A DNA stretch of 64,000 nucleotides from positions 62,001 through 126,000 of the forward strand of contig JACJJM010000001.1 of assembly GCA_016900015.1 (NCBI GenBank). The letters are read 5' to 3'. Below are positions 1 through 8,625 of the stretch, piece after piece (the stretch's first letter is position 1; the number at the start of each line of letters is the position of its first letter). The DNA comes from Phocaeicola coprophilus (GTDB lineage: Bacteria; Bacteroidota; Bacteroidia; Bacteroidales; Bacteroidaceae). Made by a program: the position numbers and the translations under genes. The notes below the pieces were generated by a model. It saw nothing but the letters and a program-made list of their open reading frames with translations. It did not search any database and was not told the origin of the DNA.

Positions 1-1317
1 ATGCTGGTCGATGGCGTCGCGGCAGGGGATGGTCGCGCCCACGTTCTTCAGCACGTAGTCGTAAGCATCGCGGGTGTTCATGATGGTGATGTGGGGCATT
101 TCAAACGGAGCCTTGGCACGCATCAGTTCCGTGTAGCCGTCGGTGTTCTCCTGGTCTTCGATTTGGATGCCGCCGTCCCAGTTGTCGCGGGTCACGCGCT
201 CGTTGCCTTCCATGATGTTGCCTTCGGCAAACACGCGGCCATAGACCTTGTGGTCGAGCTTGCTGCGGCCTGATTCAGGCTTCAGGATACGGAATGCGAT
301 GGCGCCTTCCTTCGGAGTGGCAGGACCGGGCTTGTAGTAGTTGTTGATGAAGTTGTACATGGCTGTGTAGTCGCCGCCGTCGGAGGAGCGGTGTACCCAG
401 TTGAACACGACATTGTTCACGAAGTTGAAGACGCCGTTCCAGCCCACTGACGGGTTACGTCCTGTGTTGCTGGCCCAGAGGTTGCGCATGAAGGCACAGT
501 TCTCGCCGCCCAGCGTGCTGCCGAATGAGTGGTTGTAGGTGTCGAGCGCCTTGGCCGAGATGGTGTTCTGGATGGTCACGTTCACAGTCGGGAGTTTCAG
601 CTCCTTGGCCTCGTATTGTCCCTCACTGGGGTCATACATGTGGCGGTAGAACGAGATGTTTTCATCCAAGCCCCAGGAGCACGAACAGTGGTCGATCATG
701 ATGTTGCCCACCGGGTTGCCGCCGAAGGAGTCGTCGCGGTGCCATACTTTCGTTTCGCCGCGGCGGAAACGCATGTGGCGGATGACCACATCGTGCGTGT
801 CGACCCAGAATGACTGTCCGCTGACGACTACGCCGTCACCCGGAGCTGTCTGTCCGGCGATGGTGATATAGGGAGCGCGTACGATGATGGGGGTTTCGAG
901 CTTGATGATACCTGACACGTTGAACACGACGATGCGTGCGCCGCCCTGGCTGCAAGCGTCGCGGAGCGAGCCGGGTCCGCTGTCGTTGAGGTTGGTCACG
1001 GTGATGACGCGTCCGCCGCGTCCGCCGAAGCTGTACATACCGCCGCCTTCAGCACCCGGGAATGCGGGAATCTTGGCCTGCGGGAGGTCACACGGACGGG
1101 AAGCCCAGGGCACGTAGGGACGGCCTTCCTTGGCTTCTTTCATCACGATGGGGAGAGCCTTGGCCCAAGCTGAATCGGCATAAGCGTATGCCTTCGTAAT
1201 CATTTCCTTGTACTTGGCTTGCGCCTCAGGAGTGATTGAGGGATATTGGGCGTATGCGGAAGACGCTGCTCCGAGCATACCTGCTACCATGAATCCCAGT
1301 GCAAGTGTTTTTTTCAT
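1..1317 (-). CDS. Pectate lyase-like polysaccharide lyase (PL1), 3' end outside window
   Basis: Reading the minus strand from the ATG at 1317 gives 439 codons without a stop, running off the window edge. The N-terminus is a typical secretion signal (MKKTLALGFMVAGMLGAASS, then AYAQ). About residue 70 the sequence enters the parallel beta-helix pattern of PL1 lyases, with FPGAEGGGMYSFGGRGG, then TNLNDSGPGSLRDA, VVFNVSGII and IMIDHCSCSWG. The enzyme should cleave pectin or a related polyuronate in the periplasm or at the surface. The C-terminal part is unseen, so any added domain is unknown. It stands apart from the next gene, dedA, which is on the same strand. Confidence 0.88.
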   Translation of the reverse strand, partial: MKKTLALGFMVAGMLGAASSAYAQYPSITPEAQAKYKEMITKAYAYADSAWAKALPIVMKEAKEGRPYVPWASRPCDLPQAKIPAFPGAEGGGMYSFGGRGGRVITVTNLNDSGPGSLRDACSQGGARIVVFNVSGIIKLETPIIVRAPYITIAGQTAPGDGVVVSGQSFWVDTHDVVIRHMRFRRGETKVWHRDDSFGGNPVGNIMIDHCSCSWGLDENISFYRHMYDPSEGQYEAKELKLPTVNVTIQNTISAKALDTYNHSFGSTLGGENCAFMRNLWASNTGRNPSVGWNGVFNFVNNVVFNWVHRSSDGGDYTAMYNFINNYYKPGPATPKEGAIAFRILKPESGRSKLDHKVYGRVFAEGNIMEGNERVTRDNWDGGIQIEDQENTDGYTELMRAKAPFEMPHITIMNTRDAYDYVLKNVGATIPCRDAIDQH

Positions 1318-1478
1318 AATACTGTTTTTATGTGTTTCAATCTGATTGTTCGTTTGCTGCGTTACGTCTTTTAAGACTCACAGTCGCGATAAAGGTTTTA
1401 TGCCGTCTTTTTATTTTATGATTTGTACACAAATGTTTATCTTTGTTTGTATAAATGCCTCATTTTTCGCCCATAGAG

Positions 1479-1553
1479 GCCGCCCGACCACGGATAGGAT
1501 TCCGGGCGCGGGCCGACTCCTTTCCGTGGTCGGGCGCCTTCCTTTCGGTCCGC
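1479..1553. repeat. REP-like GC-rich palindromic element, copy a
   Basis: The segment holds CCGACCACGGATAGG followed about 30 bases later by CCTTTCCGTGGTCGGG, its near inverted copy. It lies downstream of dedA. It is the first of nine related intergenic copies in this window; see copies near 8.0, 16.5, 27.8, 35.4, 45.0, 49.2, 53.8 and 57.6 kb. Confidence 0.8.
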
Positions 1554-1586
1554 GGGCGGTGTTAAGGGGGTATTTTTTAACGGTGG

Positions 1587-2222
1587 TTAACCTTTTCGCT
1601 TGGCGCGGATGAACTCGACGACGCCCGGGATGACCGAGATGACGATGATGGCGACGATGACCAGCTTCAGGTTGTTCTGGATGAAGGGCTGGTTGCCGAA
1701 GAGATAGCCTGCATAGATGAACGAGGCCACCCAGAGCAGGCCGCCCGTGACGTTGTAGAGCATGAAGTAGGTGTAGTGCATCCGTCCCATGCCGGCCACG
1801 AACGGGGCAAACGTGCGCACGACGGGGACGAAACGTGCCAGGATGATGGTCTTCCCGCCATATTTGCGGTAGAATTCATGCGTCTTGTCCAAGTAGCTCT
1901 GCTTGAATATCTTCGAATTGGGATTGCTGAAAAGCTTCTTTCCGAAGAAATGCCCGATGGCATAGTTTGACGAGTCGCCCAGGACGGCTGCGGCGAAGAG
2001 GATGAGGGCCAGGATGTGCACATTGAGCGGCATGTTGGGCTGTGCGGCGATGGCTCCTCCCACGAACAGGAGCGAGTCGCCCGGCAGGAAGGGCGTGACG
2101 ACGAGGCCCGTCTCGCAGAAGATGATGAGGAAAAGGATGGCGTAGGTCCACCCGTGGTAGTCGCGCACCATTTCGACCATGTGTTGATCGATGTGGAGGA
2201 TAAAGTCGATGATAAATTCCAT
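1587..2222 (-). CDS. DedA family membrane protein
   Basis: A 211-residue polytopic protein with the DedA/SNARE-associated signature: [13 protein letters not shown] near residue 47, then FFGKK and [20 protein letters not shown] near residues 126-145. DedA proteins are inner-membrane proteins; several family members flip undecaprenyl phosphate or phospholipids and support envelope homeostasis. I start it at 2222 (MEFIIDF) because the 23 residues encoded upstream are not typical of the family. Several hydrophobic segments including two re-entrant-type stretches are visible. It ends with basic RAKRKG. Which DedA subgroup it belongs to cannot be told from sequence alone. Confidence 0.93.
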   Translation of the reverse strand: MEFIIDFILHIDQHMVEMVRDYHGWTYAILFLIIFCETGLVVTPFLPGDSLLFVGGAIAAQPNMPLNVHILALILFAAAVLGDSSNYAIGHFFGKKLFSNPNSKIFKQSYLDKTHEFYRKYGGKTIILARFVPVVRTFAPFVAGMGRMHYTYFMLYNVTGGLLWVASFIYAGYLFGNQPFIQNNLKLVIVAIIVISVIPGVVEFIRAKRKG

Positions 2223-2402
2223 AGTCCGGTGAATAAAGTTATAGTGTTTGTTGAATAGTCTGGGGCTGTGGATTGGCCGTGCTTGTCGCAAGCCGCGGCG
2301 AAGATAAAGATTAAATCTGTATAAATTCTGAATTTGTCGGTTTTATTGTTAGTATATTTCTGCCTGGAAGCAAAGGTCTGTGGCGTATGCAGGCCCGCGG
2401 TT

Positions 2403-3209
2403 TCACTTCAGAAGTTTCCGTTCGTTGTCATTTTCCAGTATCTGCATCTGGTGTATCGCGATTTGATTGAGCTTGACAAGGCGTTCTCCCTGGGGCAGGC
2501 CTTGTTCGATGAACAGAGCATTCAGGTTTTCCATGTTCGACAGGCAGATAAGCTCGTTGATGGAGGCGTAGTCCCGTATGTTGCCTTTCAGTTCCGGATG
2601 AGCTTCCCTCCATTGCTTGGCTGTCATGCCGAACATGGCCACATTGAGCACGTCGGCTTCGTTGGCATAGATGCTGTTGGCTTGTGCCGGCGTGACTTCC
2701 TCCGGGATAAGGTTGTGCTTGATGGCGTCAGTGTGTATGCGGTAGTTGATTTTCGACAGTTCGCGTTTTGCCGACCAGCCGAGTTGCCGTTGTTCTTCGG
2801 CTTTCAGGCGTTGAAACTCTTTTATAACATACAATTCAAATTCGACGGAAATCCAGCTCGCAAATTTGAAAGCGATGTCTTTATGTGCATACGTTCCGCC
2901 ATAACGACCTGCTTTGGATAAGATGCCAATGGCACTTGTTGTGTTTATCCACTTTGTCGGGGACAAAGTAAAGGCATTCAGTCCGGCTTCTTTTTTAAAC
3001 CCCTCGAATTCGAGGAGTTTAAAATTCGGGTTGTATAGACTTTCCCAGACACCGAGATATTCAATCGTATTTCGGTTGCGTAGCCAGTTTCCGATGACCG
3101 CAGTCGGGTCGTCACTTTTGTATCTTGCTATGTCTGTCAGGCTGATGTAGTCATTTTCGTTGACTGATATGATTGTGACGGTCGTGTCTTTTACAGTAAT
3201 CTTTGCCAT
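2403..3209 (-). CDS. KilA-N domain protein
   Basis: A 268-residue protein whose first 120 residues match the KilA-N DNA-binding fold: NDYISLTDIARYKSDDP, then IGNWLRNRNTIEYLGVWESL, and further on WINTTSAIGILSKAGRYGG and DIAFKFASWISVEFELYVI. The C-terminal half is helical and charged (LNVAMFGMTAKQWREAHPEL). KilA-N proteins occur in phages and large DNA viruses and are also common as solitary genes in Bacteroidales. No other phage gene is nearby and its base composition is visibly more AT-rich than its neighbours, so recent transfer is likely. The DNA target and role are unknown. Confidence 0.85.
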   Translation of the reverse strand: MAKITVKDTTVTIISVNENDYISLTDIARYKSDDPTAVIGNWLRNRNTIEYLGVWESLYNPNFKLLEFEGFKKEAGLNAFTLSPTKWINTTSAIGILSKAGRYGGTYAHKDIAFKFASWISVEFELYVIKEFQRLKAEEQRQLGWSAKRELSKINYRIHTDAIKHNLIPEEVTPAQANSIYANEADVLNVAMFGMTAKQWREAHPELKGNIRDYASINELICLSNMENLNALFIEQGLPQGERLVKLNQIAIHQMQILENDNERKLLK

Positions 3210-3236
3210 TTGATGTGTTGATATAAGATTGGAAAT

Positions 3237-3950
3237 TCAGATTTCCTCCAGCGCATAATACTGGTAGTCGCGCACGAGTGTTTGGAGAAGCATTTCGTCC
3301 GGACGGGTGCCGGCCGGCAGGCGGAGGGTGTCGATGACCTTGCGTGAAAGTTGGGCGATACGTGCTTCGCGCTCCTTATTATAGGTCTGGAGGGTACGGG
3401 TGATGACGTTCACCTGTTCGAGTGAGAGGTCTGCGGCCTGTGGGTAGACGGGGCTGTAATCCTTCGTCAGGTAGTCGAATTCGTCGAGGCTGACGTGCAG
3501 GCGGCGATAGTCCTTCTCTTTGATGACCATCGTGCCTCCCGCCAGATCGCCCAGCCGCTGGTGGTTCTTTGTCACGAGCACGAACACCAGCCCCAGGCCG
3601 CCGCCGAAAGCCAGGTCGACGGGATAGAGCAGCCAGCGCAGCAGGTAAGAGCCGATGGTGGGTTCGCTGCCGTCCACATGGGTCACGCGCAAGTGCATCA
3701 GCCGCTTGCCCACACTCTGCCCGTTGTTGAAGATTTCACAGAGCAGGGAGTAGAACCCCACGATGAAGGCACAGAGAAGGATGACGAACAATTCGGATGT
3801 GAAGTGTAAGATGTCATGGAGCTTGAAGAGCCCGATGACGGTGAGCAGCAGCAGTATGTCGTCGATGGCGAGCGCCAGTAGCCGTTCGCCTGCGCTGGCC
3901 GGTGTCTGGTCGATGCGCACATATTGTCCGGTGATGATGGTATTGTCCAT
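3237..3950 (-). CDS. RDD family membrane protein
   Basis: A 237-residue protein with the RDD domain: YVRIDQTPASAGERLLALAIDD near residues 8-30, three hydrophobic stretches, and NGQSVGKRLMHLRV near 85-100. The C-terminal 80 residues are soluble and helical. RDD proteins are inner-membrane proteins of uncertain, possibly transport-related, function. Start chosen at 3950 (MDNTII), not 3977, because a minus-strand -7 box (TACATTTG, complement of 3975-3982) would start transcription near 3968. It is divergent from the SpoIIM-like gene. An RDD gene beside SpoIIM/DUF4129/DUF4350/MoxR/DUF58 is a usual Bacteroidales arrangement. Confidence 0.9.
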   Translation of the reverse strand: MDNTIITGQYVRIDQTPASAGERLLALAIDDILLLLTVIGLFKLHDILHFTSELFVILLCAFIVGFYSLLCEIFNNGQSVGKRLMHLRVTHVDGSEPTIGSYLLRWLLYPVDLAFGGGLGLVFVLVTKNHQRLGDLAGGTMVIKEKDYRRLHVSLDEFDYLTKDYSPVYPQAADLSLEQVNVITRTLQTYNKEREARIAQLSRKVIDTLRLPAGTRPDEMLLQTLVRDYQYYALEEI

Positions 3951-3970
3951 GTGAAAAAAGCAATAGAGGC

Positions 3971-4002
3971 ATTGCAAATGTATAATAAAACCTCTACTTT
4001 TG
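3971..4002 (+). promoter_or_regulatory. Bacteroidetes-type promoter of the SpoIIM-like operon
   Basis: TTG at 3972-3974 and TACTTTTG at 3995-4002 are separated by 20 bp, fitting the -33/-7 consensus (TTTG, TAnnTTTG). The minus-strand -7 box of the divergent RDD gene (CAAATGTA at 3975-3982) lies inside this promoter, so the two divergent promoters overlap. Confidence 0.6.
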
Positions 4003-4035
4003 TTTCATTGTTGAGAAAGAAAGATTTAGTAAGCC

Positions 4036-5004
4036 ATGAAAGAAGTGGTGTTTATTCGCCAGAACATAGAGAAATGGAGGCAGACCGAGCGTATCGTCGA
4101 GACCGCCTCCACCCAGTCGCCTGACCGTCTGGCCGATGTCTATGTCGACATCACTTCCGACCTCGCTTTCGCGCAGACACACTATCCTCGTTCGCGCATC
4201 ACCCTCTACTTGAACAACCTTGCTTCCTCGCTCCACAATGAGCTGTATCGCAATAAGCGCGAGAAGTGGAGCCGTATCCTCACCTTCTGGCACACGGAAG
4301 TCCCGTTGGCCGTCTACGGGGCGCGGCGCGAGTTGCTCTGCTCCTTCCTCGTTTTCCTGATCAGTGCGCTTGTGGGCGTCGTTTCCCAGTTGGGCGAGCC
4401 GGATTTCGCCCGCTTCATCCTCGGTGACTACTATGTGGAGATGACGATTGACAACATCGAACGGGGCGACCCGATGGCTGTCTACAAGGGGATGGATGAG
4501 GGACTGATGTTCTGGGGAATCACCGTCAACAACATCCGTGTCTCGTTTCTCTGCTTTGCCGCAGGGTTGTTCACCAGCATCGGGACGGGATGGCTGCTCT
4601 TCGGGAACGGCGTGATGATAGGTGCTTTTCAGACCTTCTTTGCCCAGCAGGGTCTTCTGGGCGAATCCATGCTGGCCATCTGGCTGCACGGCACACTCGA
4701 AATCTCGGCTGTCATCATCGCCGGCGCAGCCGGCATAGCGATGGGCAACGGCTGGCTCTTTCCCGGCACGTATCCGCGCCTGACCTCGTTTCGCCTGGCT
4801 GCACGCCGGGGGATGAAGATTGTCATGGGGACAGTCCCCGTCTTTGTCGTGGCGGGCTTCATCGAGAGTTTCCTCACGCGCCACACCGATGCGCCCGATG
4901 CCTTGCGCCTGGGGCTTATCCTGCTTTCGCTGGCTTTTATCTTGTATTATTACATATATTTACCTAAAAAGAGAATTCATGGAAAACGTTTCTCCCAAGA
5001 TTAA
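4036..5004 (+). CDS. Stage II sporulation protein M-like (DUF95) membrane protein
   Basis: A 322-residue integral membrane protein. Residues 1-85 are soluble (MKEVVFIRQNIEKWRQTERI); then come at least five membrane segments with the SpoIIM/DUF95 pattern FWGITVNNIRVSFLCFAAGL and GEMLAI-like WLHGTLEISAVIIAGAAGI, where HGTLE is characteristic. Despite the name, this organism does not sporulate; in Bacteroidales the family lies in envelope clusters with RDD, DUF4129, MoxR and DUF58 genes. The next gene starts inside its last 26 bases, showing translational coupling. Confidence 0.9.
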   Translation: MKEVVFIRQNIEKWRQTERIVETASTQSPDRLADVYVDITSDLAFAQTHYPRSRITLYLNNLASSLHNELYRNKREKWSRILTFWHTEVPLAVYGARRELLCSFLVFLISALVGVVSQLGEPDFARFILGDYYVEMTIDNIERGDPMAVYKGMDEGLMFWGITVNNIRVSFLCFAAGLFTSIGTGWLLFGNGVMIGAFQTFFAQQGLLGESMLAIWLHGTLEISAVIIAGAAGIAMGNGWLFPGTYPRLTSFRLAARRGMKIVMGTVPVFVVAGFIESFLTRHTDAPDALRLGLILLSLAFILYYYIYLPKKRIHGKRFSQD

Positions 5005-5911
5005 CATCTATCAGCAGCGCGATTTCGGCGCGAAGATAACAGCCGTATTTGAGTTCATCCGTGAGAACTGGAAGCCCCTGTTGAAGTATATCGTGGCTTT
5101 CACGCTGCCTGTGTCCATCGTGCAGTCGTTCTGCATGAACATGTATATGCAGTCCAGTGTGTTCGATGCTCTCGAAACGGTCGATACTTCGACCGGCACG
5201 TTGATGGCTACCGGCGTCTACTATGGTCTTACCCTGATCTGTTCGATGGTGGGTGCATTGGTGGCCTATTCCTTGTTCTATGCCATGCTCGCGGCTTACG
5301 ACCGGCGTGAAGAGCGGCTGCGGGGCATCACGTGGAAGGAGCTTTCACCCGACTTCTTCCGCTTCCTGCGGCGCGGATTCGTGCTGATGCTGTTCCTGTG
5401 TGTCATCCTCATCGGCTATTGTGTCGTCACGGCCATGCTGACTTTCATCGTGTCTTTCTTTTGGATACCGGCTTTGGTATTCATGCTGGCATGCTGCGTG
5501 CCGCTGGTTGTCGTCTATCCGGCCTACTTATTGGACGACTCCGGGCGCAGCTTGTGGGACACGTTCACCTGGAGTATGCGCCAGGGCTTCCGCTTCTGGG
5601 GGAGCACCTTCCTGGTGATGTTGGTGTGTTATCTGCTTACCAGCATCGTGAGCGGCGTATGCGCCGTGCCTTGGTACGGGATTTACATCGCGCGTCTCAT
5701 CGTGGGAGTCTCGGCCGGCGGCGGGGCTATACTCGACAATAGTGTGCTCCTGAACGTGTTGCAATTCCTTTTGGGCGTCATCATGCTCTGCGGGACATAC
5801 GTCTCATCCATCGTCGTCATGCTGGGTATGACCTACCAATATGGGCACATCCGCGAGAAGGTGGATGCCGTGACCGTGGACAAGGATATTAATAACTTCG
5901 ACCAACTCTGA
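4979..5911 (+). CDS. Polytopic membrane protein of the SpoIIM/DUF4129 operon
   Basis: A 310-residue protein starting MENVSPKINIYQQRDFGAKI, an N-terminal cytosolic segment, followed by about six long hydrophobic stretches (for instance YIVAFTLPVSIVQSFCM, FVLMLFLCVILIGYC and FLLGVIMLCGTYVSSIVVML). I do not recognise a catalytic motif. Position and topology match the membrane protein usually found between the SpoIIM-like and DUF4129 genes in Bacteroidales. The start at 4979 overlaps the upstream gene by 26 bases; the longer upstream reading is out of context. Confidence 0.82.
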   Translation: MENVSPKINIYQQRDFGAKITAVFEFIRENWKPLLKYIVAFTLPVSIVQSFCMNMYMQSSVFDALETVDTSTGTLMATGVYYGLTLICSMVGALVAYSLFYAMLAAYDRREERLRGITWKELSPDFFRFLRRGFVLMLFLCVILIGYCVVTAMLTFIVSFFWIPALVFMLACCVPLVVVYPAYLLDDSGRSLWDTFTWSMRQGFRFWGSTFLVMLVCYLLTSIVSGVCAVPWYGIYIARLIVGVSAGGGAILDNSVLLNVLQFLLGVIMLCGTYVSSIVVMLGMTYQYGHIREKVDAVTVDKDINNFDQL

Positions 5912-5922
5912 CCTCTTCCTCC

Positions 5923-6564
5923 ATGCAGACTTTGCCGACCGACACACTGACCTGCGACACCTCCCGCCTGCTCCAGTGGCGCAACGACCCAGACTACGAC
6001 TATGCCCGCGGACTGATGGAGGCCACCGAAGGCCCTGTGGACCGCCTGCGCCGCTGGCTGATGGACAAGCTGTATGACTGGTTCGACTGGACGCTCAACG
6101 ACTCGCAGATGAACTGGCTGTTCGTGGCCGTCGTCTTGGTGTGTGTGCTGCTGGTCGTGTGGTTTGTCTGGAGGAAGCATCCCGGACTGTTCCGCCGGGT
6201 GGGAGCGGTCAGCCGTCCGGCAAACGACGTCGAGGATACCATCTACGGCATCAACTTCGGAAACGAAATACGCCGTGCTGTGGAGAAGGATGATTATTAC
6301 ACAGCCGTGCGCTACACCTACCTGCATGTGCTCAAGCAATATCACGACGCCGGTCGCATCAACTGGCAACCCTACAAGACTCCCACGGACTATGTCTACG
6401 AACTGCGCTTCCCGGAGGCGCAGCCTGATTTCCGCCGACTGACGAACGCCTTCCTGCGCGTGCGCTACGGCAACCATCATCCCGACCGGGCTTTCTATGA
6501 AGACACGGCGCGGCTGGCCGACAGCCTGTCCGGCCTGACAGTGAAGGAAGGAGGCGAATCATGA
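5923..6564 (+). CDS. DUF4129 domain protein
   Basis: A 213-residue protein with a single central membrane segment (NWLFVAVVLVCVLLVVWFVW, about residues 65-84) and a C-terminal DUF4129-type cytosolic domain: EIRRAVEKDDYYTAVRYTYLHVLKQ and YKTPTDYVYELRFPE. DUF4129 proteins accompany MoxR/DUF58 modules and often transglutaminase-like genes; the biochemical role is unknown. It starts 11 bases after the preceding gene and its stop overlaps the next start (ATGA), so the genes are coupled. Confidence 0.87.
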   Translation: MQTLPTDTLTCDTSRLLQWRNDPDYDYARGLMEATEGPVDRLRRWLMDKLYDWFDWTLNDSQMNWLFVAVVLVCVLLVVWFVWRKHPGLFRRVGAVSRPANDVEDTIYGINFGNEIRRAVEKDDYYTAVRYTYLHVLKQYHDAGRINWQPYKTPTDYVYELRFPEAQPDFRRLTNAFLRVRYGNHHPDRAFYEDTARLADSLSGLTVKEGGES

Positions 6565-7859
6565 AGAATTCGACGGCCTACGTGCTTTTCATCGTCCTGC
6601 TGCTGGGCATCGCCCTGTGGTCGCAGGTGTCGCGTCCGCGTCGCTTCGTATGGATGCCCACTTATTCACACTACGACACGCAGCCTTTCGGTTGCGCTGT
6701 GTTCGACTCGGTGCTTTCTTTTTCCCTGCCTCAGGGCTATGAGGTCATCAACAAGCCTCTCTTTGTGCTGGGGCGTGAAGACACGGCCCGTGTGCGCAAC
6801 GTCCTCGTGGTGAGCAATGGCGTGGAGCTGGGCAAGAATGAGCGCGACACGCTCTTCCGCATGCTGGAGCGCGGCGCGAAGGTGATGCTCGTGGCGACAT
6901 GGATTGACTCGGATTTGGAGGACACGCTTGGCGTTCACTTTGCCATGCAGGAGTTTTCTGACGTCGTGTCCGAGGGGACGGAACTGCTTCCGCCCTGCGA
7001 CACCTTGTGCTGGGCCGGTGGAGCGGGAGGCTATCCGGAGCGTCGGTTCACCGTGCGTTCCGATTTCATGGATGACGGAGTCTATATGACGGATGTCTGC
7101 ATGCCTGACGGCTGGGAAGAGTATTGGACGAAGCCGGGTCACTTCACGCGCCGGGTCTGGGCCTGGCAACACGACTGGATGCCGGGCGACACGTCGCGTG
7201 TGCGTCCCGTGGCGGTGAGCTTTCCCGTCGGGAAGGGTGAGCTGTTCTGGGTGCAGACTCCCCGGCTCTTTACCAACTACGGCATCCTCGACGACGACCA
7301 TCGCGCCTATGTCTTCCGCCTGCTCAATCTGCTGAAGGATGCCCCCGTGGTGCGTACGGAAGTCTATGGCGATTCTTACGAGGAATTCATTGCCACATAT
7401 GACAGTCATGGACCGTTCGACTATGTGCTTTCGCAGCCTCCCTTGCGCTGGGCATTCTATGTCGTGCTTGTCACCCTTGCCTTTTTCTTCTGCTTCACGG
7501 CGCGCCGCCGCCAGCGTCCTGTCCCTCTCCTGCCCTCTCCTGCCAACAAGAGCCTGGAATTCGTCAAGCTCATCGGCACGCTCTATTTCCAGCGCGAGAC
7601 GCCCACGGAACTGGTGCGCAAGAAATGGCTTTACTTTGCTGACGAAGTGCAACGCCACACCGGCATTGATCTTCGTGACCAGGCCACAGCGCAGGAACGC
7701 GCGTCCCGCTTGTCGGAGAAGACCGGCATGGCGCAGGAGGACTTGCTCCCGCTGCTGACGCGTCTGGACGAAGTGCTGGGAGAGAGTGCCCGCCGTCCTG
7801 ACAATGAAGAGATGAAGCGGCTGGTCGACCGTATGAACGATGTCTTGCGCCGGTTGTGA
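6561..7859 (+). CDS. DUF4350 domain protein
   Basis: A 432-residue protein with an N-terminal anchor (residues 5-22, VLFIVLLLGIALW), a periplasmic region with the DUF4350 look (YDTQPFGCAVFDSVL near residue 38, KMLVVSNGVELG-like VLVVSNGVELG near 84, VSFPVGKGELFWVQTPRLFTNYGIL near 220), a second membrane segment at about 292-312, then a basic cytosolic tail. It ends the first half of the cluster. In relatives a MoxR gene follows directly; here the next 3.4 kb are occupied by repeats and an unrelated outer-membrane gene. Confidence 0.86.
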   Translation: MKNSTAYVLFIVLLLGIALWSQVSRPRRFVWMPTYSHYDTQPFGCAVFDSVLSFSLPQGYEVINKPLFVLGREDTARVRNVLVVSNGVELGKNERDTLFRMLERGAKVMLVATWIDSDLEDTLGVHFAMQEFSDVVSEGTELLPPCDTLCWAGGAGGYPERRFTVRSDFMDDGVYMTDVCMPDGWEEYWTKPGHFTRRVWAWQHDWMPGDTSRVRPVAVSFPVGKGELFWVQTPRLFTNYGILDDDHRAYVFRLLNLLKDAPVVRTEVYGDSYEEFIATYDSHGPFDYVLSQPPLRWAFYVVLVTLAFFFCFTARRRQRPVPLLPSPANKSLEFVKLIGTLYFQRETPTELVRKKWLYFADEVQRHTGIDLRDQATAQERASRLSEKTGMAQEDLLPLLTRLDEVLGESARRPDNEEMKRLVDRMNDVLRRL

Positions 7860-8019
7860 GTCTTGGAAAGACCGACAGCGGAGGTACTTGCTTTTGTCAT
7901 TCCTTTTCTAAATGCCGCAAGGCGAATGCAGTGTCTGCGGCCATCTTCCCTAATGCTATCAAGCTCAGCGCATTGAGCATTTTCCTAAGCACCCTTGACA
8001 GAAGGCGAGAGCCGAGTAA

Positions 8020-8080
8020 AGGGTAAGCACGGGCGGAAAGGAGAGCGTCGTCGCCTACCCTCCTTTCCGCCCGTGCCTGC
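8020..8080. repeat. REP-like palindromic element, copy b (variant)
   Basis: GGGCGGAAAGGAG and CTCCTTTCCGCCC face each other across a short GC-rich loop. The GACCACG part of the usual core is replaced by a GGGC variant, but the GGAAAGG/CCTTTCC arms and surrounding CTACCC are shared with the other copies. Confidence 0.65.
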
Positions 8081-8176
8081 TGTCCATGCCCCATCGGGAG
8101 GGACTGCTTTTGTAAAACATTCTTTTAGTAAATTCCGCAAGTGCCAACTACGCCAAGAAAGTGGTCGAGTCAATAT

Positions 8177-8252
8177 TTTTAGACGCGGATTTAAAGGATG
8201 ACGCGGATAAATAATTAAAAATCCGCGTTCTCCGTGTCATCCGCGTCTAAAA
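8177..8252. repeat. Long imperfect inverted repeat (TTAGACGCGGAT type)
   Basis: Arms of about 32 bases (8177-8208 and 8221-8252) are separated by a 12-base AT-rich loop. The outer parts TTTTAGACGCGGAT/ATCCGCGTCTAAAA match exactly and the inner CGCGGAT/ATCCGCG also match, giving nested stems. It may be a dispersed repeat of this genome; no other copy is obvious in the window. Confidence 0.75.
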
Positions 8253-8304
8253 AATGAAAGCAAACCCTTGATTGGCAAGATGCGGGCTTTCATTTTTCTT
8301 TTTT
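8252..8304 (+). terminator. Terminator-like hairpin with T-run
   Basis: AAATGAAAGC (8252-8261) pairs with GCTTTCATTT (8286-8295), followed by a T-rich run to 8304. The loop is long (24 bases), so this is only a plausible terminator, probably ending transcription from the DUF4350 side. Confidence 0.4.
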
Positions 8305-8625
8305 ATGGTGGTCCTGTCCGTGGCATGTTGGCATCCATCTTTCAGAAGCTGATGCACCAGTCGGCACGACCGGATAGGAGCCTGTTTGTTGGTTTTCCTG
8401 CCATGCGCCCTCTCGGTCCGTAGGTATGCAGTGTGGGTGTCTTCCGGGCTGGATGTCCGCTGTCCGGGAAGGCCGGGCTGATAAATGTACATGATTTCTT
8501 TAGATAAATCGCTGCATTTTAGTGTGTTATTTAAAATGGATGTCTATTGCGGGAAGATGTGTCCCTGGCAGTGTTTAGTTAGCTTTGCTTAAAAATAAAT
8601 TAGCACAAACAATATATTAGCAATT

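Larger units (their letters stand above)
7860..8625. other. Repeat-rich intergenic spacer splitting the DUF4350-MoxR cluster
   Basis: No credible gene is seen in these 766 bases. They hold a weak direct repeat (CATTCCTTTTCTAAATGCCGC near 7896 and CATTCTTTTAGTAAATTCCGC near 8118, each about 21 bases with several mismatches, split here as CATTCCTTTT/CTAAATGCCGC), REP-like copy b near 8020-8080, a long hairpin at 8177-8252 and a terminator-like hairpin at 8252-8304. A weak -7 box TAGCTTTG at 8580-8587 may serve the following gene. Confidence 0.6.
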
